Assembly: GCF_029916425.1 (NCBI RefSeq)
Contig: NZ_JAHAVQ010000016.1
Span: 1-55,193 of the forward strand
Source of the DNA: Liquorilactobacillus sicerae
GTDB taxonomy: Bacteria > Bacillota > Bacilli > Lactobacillales > Lactobacillaceae
Direction: 5' to 3'
Length of the DNA: 55,193 bases
A program made the position numbers and the translations under genes. The notes below the pieces were generated by a model, which did not search any database, had not been told where the DNA came from, and saw only the letters and a program-made list of their open reading frames with translations. Position 1 is the first letter of the stretch; each line of letters opens with the position of its first letter. Below are positions 49,974 through 55,193 of this stretch, in pieces.

Positions 49974-50763
49974 CAATTTCTCCAATCTTATCAATAGGAA
50001 AATCATTCATAACTCCTGAAATATAATGCATAGGTTTCATCAATAAAAAGCTATCCGCATATTTTCTAGCAAGTGGCCAATCGTGCGTGATAAACAACAC
50101 GCTTAGGTTTCGAGCCTTTTGAAAATCACTAACTAAGTCTAAGAGATCAACCTTTACTACATTGTCTAAACTGGCTGTTGATTCATCTAAAATCAACAGG
50201 TCTGGATCATTAACAAGCGCTTGTGCCAAATAAGCCCGCTGCTTTTCACCACCCGAAGCAACACCAATCGGCCGTTTACATACATCAGTGAGATTAGTAT
50301 CATCCATGACTCGTTGCAGTTTTAATCTCTCATGCTTAGATGGCCAGGGAGCTTTCTTAGTCATTAAATTTAATCCCACAAAATTAGTGATAGATAGTGG
50401 GTATTCTTCATCTAAATTTCGGAATTGAGGAACGTACCCAATTTTTAAAGACGCATCTTCAAATGTTATGCAGCCACCTTGTGGCGTTAATTGGCCCAGT
50501 AAAGCACGAATAAATGTGGTCTTACCTACACCATTTTCACCAATAATTGCTTTAAACTCTCCTCTTTTTAAAGCAAGATTCAAATGATTAATTACTACTT
50601 TGCTTCCATATGCCAATGAAAGATCCTCAACGGTTAAAATATTAGGGTCTACACTTTCTGGTATTGGTGAATAACTAATACCGGTTTTTTGTCTGTTTTG
50701 AAAATCAGAAAAATAAAAAAGGACATCTGTCCTCTTTGTGCTACGATTTAATCGCCAAAACAA
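49966..50763 (-). CDS. metal ABC transporter ATPase with IS-derived N-terminus
   Basis: The 225 native residues begin NILTVEDLSLAYGSKVVI. Walker A GENGVGKTTF, signature VASGGEKQRAYLAQAL, Walker B LLILDESTASLD and the H-loop FITHDWPL are all present. The ISL3 element at 50645-52094 inserted in codon 2, so the native ATG (52107) and its AGAGAGG are 1.45 kb away. The first 40 residues of the present frame (MFWRLNRSTKRTDVLF and on) are read from IS sequence. Whether they are translated is unknown; an internal start could serve. Powers metal import with the permease and lipoprotein. Confidence 0.88.
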   Translation of the reverse strand: MFWRLNRSTKRTDVLFYFSDFQNRQKTGISYSPIPESVDPNILTVEDLSLAYGSKVVINHLNLALKRGEFKAIIGENGVGKTTFIRALLGQLTPQGGCITFEDASLKIGYVPQFRNLDEEYPLSITNFVGLNLMTKKAPWPSKHERLKLQRVMDDTNLTDVCKRPIGVASGGEKQRAYLAQALVNDPDLLILDESTASLDNVVKVDLLDLVSDFQKARNLSVLFITHDWPLARKYADSFLLMKPMHYISGVMNDFPIDKIGEIDV

Positions 50764-52094
50764 ATCGAAAAGAGGAAATTCAGATGTCCCTAACTAATTC
50801 TATCTTATGCTTATTCGAAATAACAGACCCAAACTTAATTGTCACTGGTATTTCTAAAGAACGGTGTTCCACAAACCAACGTATTCATGTCGTCCATGCA
50901 ACTTTGTCTTATCAACTTTTAAAGTGCCCACATTGTGGCCATAAAAGCTTAATTAAAAACGGAACTCACATGAGTCACCTGCGTTTAGGAACCTTATCCG
51001 GTGGTCGTTACGAAATGCATTTAAAACGTCAAAGATACCAATGTAAAGATTGTTCAAAAACCTGTGGTGCTAAAACTAAGTTGGTTAATCGTAACGAAAC
51101 TTTCACACATAATATCAAACATCAAGTGATCGTTTTGGCACGCGATATGTTGACGAGTAAAGAAATTGCTAAACTTTGTGGAATTTCGCCAAGCAGTGTT
51201 CAACGAATCCTAAATGCCAATATTCACTTAGCCTATCGTGTTAAACATCTCCCAGAGAATCTTTGCTTTGATGAATTTCGTTCCTGTAATCACTGGATGT
51301 CCTTTAATTGTTGCGATGCCGTTAGTCATCGCCGAATTGTTACTTTAAAAGATCGGCTAAGTAAAGATATCATTGACTACTTTGAAGCTCGTTTTTCGGT
51401 TCAAGAACGTGCCCAAGTTCAATCAGTGACGATTGACATGAATGCTGAATATGGCAGCTTCATTCATCGCTTATTTCCCAATGCGGCCACGATTATCGAT
51501 CGTTTCCATATTATTCAACTGGCTGGGCGTGCCTTAGATAATGAACGCACGCAGACCATTCGTACTATCCAAGATAAGCATTCACGAATTTATCATATTT
51601 TAAAATCTCAATGGCGTTTATTTCATCTTGATGAAATAAAAGTTAATGATTCTAAGGCTGTTTATTTACGCGGAATTAACGAGTATATGACGCAACAAAA
51701 CGCCATTGATTTAGCTCTAGACGCTTTTCCCAGATTTAGATCTGTGTATCAAACCTATCAAGGTATCTTAAGTGCCATACACCAAAAGGATGCTAATGCG
51801 TTCCAATCCTTACTTACTAACTACCAACCCACTAGTAATCAAATGGACATAACGATCAACACGTTTATCAAAAATGGTTCAGCCCTTCTAAACAGTTGTC
51901 GTTATCCATTTTCCAACGGTCCAATTGAAGGACTTAATCGTAAAATCAAGGCATTAAAGCGTAACTGTTTTGGTTTTCGAAATATTGACAACTTCTTTAT
52001 CCGGATTAGTTTAATTCATGAGTAAACAAAAAGCACATTCACCGAAGTAAATGTGCCGTTCAAAATCTCCACCAATACGATTTGACAGAGACCC
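50645..52094 (+). mobile_element. ISL3-family insertion sequence
   Basis: This 1450-bp element has imperfect terminal repeats starting GGGTCT at both ends (left 50645 rightward, right 52094 inward), both containing TATTGGTG. A perfect 8-bp target duplication, AAATATTA, lies at 50637-50644 and 52095-52102. Removing the element restores a continuous ATPase start (ATG AAT AAT ATT TTA). Confidence 0.95.
50784..52025 (+). CDS. ISL3-family transposase
   Basis: This 413-residue transposase has an N-terminal zinc-finger region (LKCPHCGHKSLIKNG, then YQCKDCSKTCGAKT) and a helix-turn-helix near DMLTSKEIAKLCGISPSSVQ. The DDE catalytic domain includes LCFDEFRS, VTIDMNAEYGSFI, IIDRFHIIQLAGRA and the C-terminal FSNGPIEGLNRKIKALKR. 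The ATG at 50784 follows AGAGGA. Intact. It is oriented opposite to the metal transporter operon that it interrupts. Confidence 0.95.
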   Translation: MSLTNSILCLFEITDPNLIVTGISKERCSTNQRIHVVHATLSYQLLKCPHCGHKSLIKNGTHMSHLRLGTLSGGRYEMHLKRQRYQCKDCSKTCGAKTKLVNRNETFTHNIKHQVIVLARDMLTSKEIAKLCGISPSSVQRILNANIHLAYRVKHLPENLCFDEFRSCNHWMSFNCCDAVSHRRIVTLKDRLSKDIIDYFEARFSVQERAQVQSVTIDMNAEYGSFIHRLFPNAATIIDRFHIIQLAGRALDNERTQTIRTIQDKHSRIYHILKSQWRLFHLDEIKVNDSKAVYLRGINEYMTQQNAIDLALDAFPRFRSVYQTYQGILSAIHQKDANAFQSLLTNYQPTSNQMDITINTFIKNGSALLNSCRYPFSNGPIEGLNRKIKALKRNCFGFRNIDNFFIRISLIHE

Positions 52095-52180
52095 AAATAT
52101 TATTCATTATGACCTCTCTTTATTGTAAAAGACTCAGTCATCTCAAAAGAGATTCATGAGCCTTTTAATACAAACCATAT

Positions 52181-53122
52181 CTATTTAGATTCACGATTAA
52201 CCTTGGTCAAAATATTGTCTAACTCTTTATATTGTGAAAGCATCCATTGTTTGTAATTCATATGTGCTGGCAATGTTTCTGTAACCTTCAACACAGGCAC
52301 ATTATATTGCTTTGCTAACTTAACAAAATTCGTGACCGTTTTATCAGAAACCTGCTTGTTGTATACGAAAAAGGCAATCTTATGGTTCTTGATTCCCTTC
52401 TCCATTGTTTGGATTTCCTTAGCAGAAGGATCTGTTCCTTTCTCCATAGCATTCTCAAAGTTTGTATTGGCAACTTTATATCCAAGAGCCGTCAATGCAT
52501 AATCAAAAACCGGTTCACTAACGTAAACTTCACTATTAGTCTTTTTATCAGCCAATTTTTTTAATCTGCTAATCTCAGCATTAACAGCTTGAAGGGATTT
52601 GATATATTTTTTGGCATTATCGTGGAAATACTTCTTGTTTTTTGGCTGGATTTTGCTTAACTTATTAGCTAAAAAATTTACATACTTAGGCATCGTAGTT
52701 GGATCATACCAAATATGCGGATTATCTCCTGATTTTTTGCCTAATACATCCTCGCCAATTTTAATATACTTAGTTGAAGATTTACTATTCTTTACGAGTT
52801 TACTCATCCATGGATCATAATCAATACCACTAGCAACTACAACATCTGCTTTACTGACCTCATTGGCTATTTTAGATGTAGGCTCATAGTCATGTGGATC
52901 TACAGAAGGATTATTAATAACCGAATTAACAGTACCTTTATTACCAACAACTTTCTTTGCTGCCTCGCCATAAAAATCAGTAGTGGCTACAATTTTAATG
53001 TCTTTACTGCTCGAATAATCGCTAGAACTTTTTGAACTACTACAACCTGCTAAAGCTATACTAATTAAAGCAATAGACAGAAAAACTCCTAATGCTAAAA
53101 TGTTTTTTCTTAATGTTCTCAA
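52181..53122 (-). CDS. metal-binding lipoprotein of the Zn/Mn ABC transporter
   Basis: This 313-residue cluster-9 solute-binding protein has a lipoprotein signal peptide with lipobox LAGC, a Ser-rich linker, and two lobes. Metal-ligand candidates are His in SVDPHDYEPTS, His in DNPHIWYDPT and Glu in VYVSEPVFDYA. A Glu at the third position is more common in manganese than zinc binders, and no His-rich loop is present. It starts at TTG (53122), with GGAAGGA 10 bases upstream. First gene of the operon; the ISL3 insertion lies 80 bases after its stop codon. Confidence 0.92.
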   Translation of the reverse strand: MRTLRKNILALGVFLSIALISIALAGCSSSKSSSDYSSSKDIKIVATTDFYGEAAKKVVGNKGTVNSVINNPSVDPHDYEPTSKIANEVSKADVVVASGIDYDPWMSKLVKNSKSSTKYIKIGEDVLGKKSGDNPHIWYDPTTMPKYVNFLANKLSKIQPKNKKYFHDNAKKYIKSLQAVNAEISRLKKLADKKTNSEVYVSEPVFDYALTALGYKVANTNFENAMEKGTDPSAKEIQTMEKGIKNHKIAFFVYNKQVSDKTVTNFVKLAKQYNVPVLKVTETLPAHMNYKQWMLSQYKELDNILTKVNRESK

Positions 53123-53354
53123 AACAGTGCTATCCTTCCATGATAAGTACTCAATTACGTCAGTTCATCCTTAATACCAACATTAAACTACATAGTTTCT
53201 AGTTACATACGATTACATTCATTGACATTCACTGGATTGAAGTCAATATTTGAGACAGGTTTTAAGAGACATTCAGAACCGCGTTTACCTTCCACAGCTC
53301 AAATAAATCATTAATCGTGATTAATAACTTATTTGAACCATGGAAAGCATTAAA

Positions 53355-54197
53355 TCAGGCGGCCATTTGGCTCGTAAGTGTTGCGATTTCAACTTGTAAG
53401 GGGGTCTGGTAGCCCAGTGAACTATGAATTCTCTTCCTATTGTAGAAAGCATGCACATATTCAAAAAGGACAGCAGCGGCAGTTTCATAATTCTCAAAGA
53501 CCGGCACTGGATAAACACATTCCTTTTTGAGGGAAGCATGAAAAGATTCCATTGGTGCATTATCGTATGGACACCCCTTACGGCTGTAAGAGTGGCGGAT
53601 ATGTAGTTCTGTTAACCGTTGGTTGTAATCATCGCTGGTGTACTGTGATCCTAAGTCTGTGTGGATAATCAGGTCCCCAGTAATGGTTCGATTTTTAACC
53701 GCGCTTTCCAGGGTCTTTAAGACTAAATCAGTATCCATCTTTTTTGAGAATGAATAGCCGATAATTCGTCTTGAGTGCAGATCCATGATGGTTGATAAGT
53801 AACACCAGCCATTACGCTTCGTTTGAATATAGGTCATATCAGCGGTCCATTTTTGATTTAAACCAGTGGTCGAGAAATCCTGCTTAAGCAAGTTGGGACG
53901 CTGTTCAACCTTGGTTTTGGAAGCCGAAGCCGCTTTCCATTTATTGACGGTAACGGAGTGGATATCCAGTTCCTTCATGAGCCGGGAAATCCGTCTTGGG
54001 CTGCACCGACGCTGCAGTGGTTGAAGTTCCAGATTCAATTCATGGTGGATCTTCATAACGCCGTATCGCTGCTTGAATTCCGCAAAGATCCGCAGAATCC
54101 GTTGTTTTAAGTCCTCATCTTCGGCCCGGCGTTTTGAAGGCTTTGGGGATCGATAACGATAATACTGAGCTCTGGAAACACCGAGGATTCGGCACAT
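53355..54197 (-). CDS. IS3-family transposase OrfB (integrase core)
   Basis: This 280-residue integrase-core protein has the HTH_21-type segment (LKQRILRIFAEFKQRYGVMK). The DDE motif follows: WTADMTYIQ (Asp), LIIHTDLGSQYTSDDY (Asp) and PYDNAPMESFHASLK (Glu). Its frame extends upstream of the first ATG to the A7 slippery site, as for a frameshift product. Compared with copy A it has no deletion. Confidence 0.95.
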   Translation of the reverse strand: MCRILGVSRAQYYRYRSPKPSKRRAEDEDLKQRILRIFAEFKQRYGVMKIHHELNLELQPLQRRCSPRRISRLMKELDIHSVTVNKWKAASASKTKVEQRPNLLKQDFSTTGLNQKWTADMTYIQTKRNGWCYLSTIMDLHSRRIIGYSFSKKMDTDLVLKTLESAVKNRTITGDLIIHTDLGSQYTSDDYNQRLTELHIRHSYSRKGCPYDNAPMESFHASLKKECVYPVPVFENYETAAAVLFEYVHAFYNRKRIHSSLGYQTPLQVEIATLTSQMAA

Positions 54198-54250
54198 CTT
54201 AGTTACCTGGTGGTGATGGCTTTCTTGGTGAATGTAATCAAAAATATTGG

Positions 54251-54502
54251 TTACTTCTGCGCAAGGAAGCCCAGGGCTTTTTTTAGGATTTCGTTCTCCT
54301 CGGACAGGGAAGCCAGCCGCTTTTCCATCGCTTTAATTTCGTCTGGCGATTTACCGGATTGCGTTTTGGCTTGGCCCTGGATCCACTTATGAACGGTTGA
54401 ATAGCCAATGCCATATTCTCTGGCCAGTTGGGCGGCTGATTCGCCTTGTTTATATAGGTTGATGATGTTTTGTTTGAATTCTTTGTCGTAACGAGTTGGC
54501 AT
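54251..54502 (-). CDS. IS3-family transposase OrfA
   Basis: This 83-residue DNA-binding protein starts MPTRYDKEFKQNIINLYKQG, with a helix-turn-helix (SAAQLAREYGIGYSTVHKWI) and a C-terminal leucine-zipper-like stretch (LASLSEENEILKKALGF). The A AAA AAA G slippery sequence lies 13 codons before its stop, where a -1 shift enters OrfB. The same gene in copy A is stopped at codon 11. Confidence 0.93.
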   Translation of the reverse strand: MPTRYDKEFKQNIINLYKQGESAAQLAREYGIGYSTVHKWIQGQAKTQSGKSPDEIKAMEKRLASLSEENEILKKALGFLAQK

Positions 54503-54642
54503 GTAAAAATTCCTTCCTTTTGAGAGACGATTTATTCATTATACGCTCTCTTAAAAGTTGTCTCAGGAATCAGCTTACATCCAGACCTACCTTAATAAAT
54601 ACAACAACCTAGATACATTATCTAGAATATCGTACTAAGACG

Positions 54643-54677
54643 TTTATGTAAATAGTAATTAGTACCATTTACATAAA
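54643..54677. repeat. perfect 11-bp inverted repeat between IS3 and the LPXTG gene
   Basis: TTTATGTAAAT (54643-54653) and ATTTACATAAA (54667-54677) are perfectly complementary around a 13-base spacer. There is no adjacent gene start, and it lies downstream of the LPXTG gene terminator. It could be a second terminator, an IS footprint or a regulator site of a lost gene. Confidence 0.5.
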
Positions 54678-54692
54678 AACCACCCCCAACAT

Positions 54693-54732
54693 AAAAATAG
54701 CCTAACTTCCGTTTTTAAGAAGTCAGACTACC
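54693..54732 (-). terminator. terminator of the LPXTG protein gene
   Basis: On the minus strand AGTCTGACTTC pairs with GAAGTTAGGCT, using G-U pairs, around an 8-base loop, followed by ATTTTTATG. It lies about 50 bases past the stop codon at 54781. Confidence 0.8.
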
Positions 54733-54780
54733 TTTTATATAAAAAATGGATTATATTTACGTGAATTTTTCGACGTTGAT

Positions 54781-55193
54781 TTACTTTTTTTCCTTACGTC
54801 TAATCCCAATAAACGACCCCATGCTTATTAGAATCATCGCAATAATTCCAGCGACGCTTAGATTATTACTTTCTTGCTCACCTGTTTGAGGCAGTGTATT
54901 ATTAACAGATTTATTTTCCTTTGTAGATTTATTAGAAACTACAGTATTAACTGACGCTTTGTAATTTAAATGGGCATTTGAACCCATTGTATTGACGGGC
55001 TTGACGGGCTTGACGGGCTTGACGGGCTTGACGGGCTTATTATCCTTTGTATACACAACCGTATACTCCAGATCTGCCGAATCACCAGTCACTGTCTGCG
55101 CTGCAATTGCTGTCTGATCTGGTGTATACCCCTTTAGTTCGGGGCTAGTCACTGCGCCAAATGTTTGATCTGCTGACCATGCCCCATATGTCT
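54781..55193 (-). CDS. LPXTG-anchored surface protein with MucBP-type domain, C-terminal part
   Basis: The frame is open to the window edge, so the N-terminus lies outside. It contains the end of a MucBP-like repeat (TYGAWSADQTFGAVTS, YTPDQTAIAAQTV, DLEYTVVYT), then a Pro-Val-Lys spacer of five KPV units encoded by 9-bp tandem repeats near 55003-55038. A Ser/Asn linker, the sortase motif LPQTGEQ, a membrane helix (VAGIIAMILISMGSFIGI) and the tail RRKEKK complete it. Sortase should anchor it to peptidoglycan, where MucBP domains usually bind mucin-like glycans. Confidence 0.92.
   Translation of the reverse strand, partial: TYGAWSADQTFGAVTSPELKGYTPDQTAIAAQTVTGDSADLEYTVVYTKDNKPVKPVKPVKPVKPVNTMGSNAHLNYKASVNTVVSNKSTKENKSVNNTLPQTGEQESNNLSVAGIIAMILISMGSFIGIRRKEKK

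Larger units (their letters stand above)
53233..54583 (-). mobile_element. IS3-family element, copy B (intact)
   Basis: This 1351-bp element has terminal repeats TGGATTGAAGTC...TGAGACA and the inverted form ending TTACATCCA. It has two frames with a slippery A7 at 54284-54278 between them, suited to a -1 frameshift that yields an OrfAB transposase. The short flanking triplets (CAC and GAC) do not match. It lies between the metal transporter operon and the LPXTG protein gene. Confidence 0.93.

Noticed and set aside
54278..54284. A7 run in IS3 as a frameshift mutation
   Set aside because: It is the normal programmed -1 slippery site between OrfA and OrfB in this family.

Overview
The window reads as an accessory replicon, or a plasmid integrated in a chromosome, from a lactic acid bacterium of the Lactobacillaceae. 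The basis is moderate to low GC, strong AGGAGG ribosome binding sites, RepA_N-type replication, MobA/MobL mobilisation, Lactobacillus-type exopolysaccharide genes and LPXTG proteins. Genus and species cannot be fixed from the sequence alone.

Layout. 1-5400: a serine resolvase with a palindromic operator, two small unknown genes, and remnants of a bacteriocin-immunity-like ABC permease pair split by an IS110 element. These are followed by a 29-residue holin-like toxin gene (5185-5274) with a convergent antisense RNA. 5429-16000: a mobilisation and replication backbone with a broken LtrC-like protein, topB, a MOBQ relaxase, an oriT (TAAGTGCGC next to a 9-bp inverted repeat) and two small coiled-coil mobilisation proteins. 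It continues with a Fic protein whose core-motif histidine is glutamine, repA with iteron-like repeats inside the gene, an antisense RNA over the repA leader, and parA with a small partner. 16000-22050: a second IS110 element, a MarR regulator, a decayed LPXTG anchor, a BRCT protein, and a second partition module with a large 8-bp repeat array and a frameshifted DUF536-like protein. 22091-30112: a sugar operon (PRD regulator, class II aldolase, fructose-type PTS EIIABC) under a cre-containing promoter, bracketed by IS256-family copies. 30140-48981: an exopolysaccharide cluster on the minus strand, galU to flippase, scarred by IS256, IS5, IS30 and IS3 elements. 49182-53122: a metal ABC transporter operon whose ATPase gene has lost its start codon to an ISL3-family insertion. 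53233-55193: an IS3 copy and the C-terminus of a MucBP/LPXTG surface protein.

How it works together. The EPS genes run in the usual order: GalU (UDP-glucose), LCP protein, Wzd/Wze/Wzb phosphoregulation, priming phosphoglycosyltransferase, glycosyltransferases, polymerase, then a Stealth-type sugar-phosphate transferase and flippase. The core looks functional, but at least three glycosyltransferase genes are fragments, so the repeat unit has probably been simplified. Two different partition modules suggest fusion of two plasmids. Several pseudogenes carry a single premature stop.

Most notable signals: (1) both IS110 elements carry a conserved upstream non-coding RNA region of about 255 nt whose closing helix covaries between the copies, as expected for bridge RNAs; (2) a type I toxin-antitoxin locus; (3) a non-canonical Fic protein; (4) a palindromic terminator that encodes the C-termini of two convergent proteins; (5) the ISL3 insertion that replaces the N-terminus of a metal-transport ATPase.
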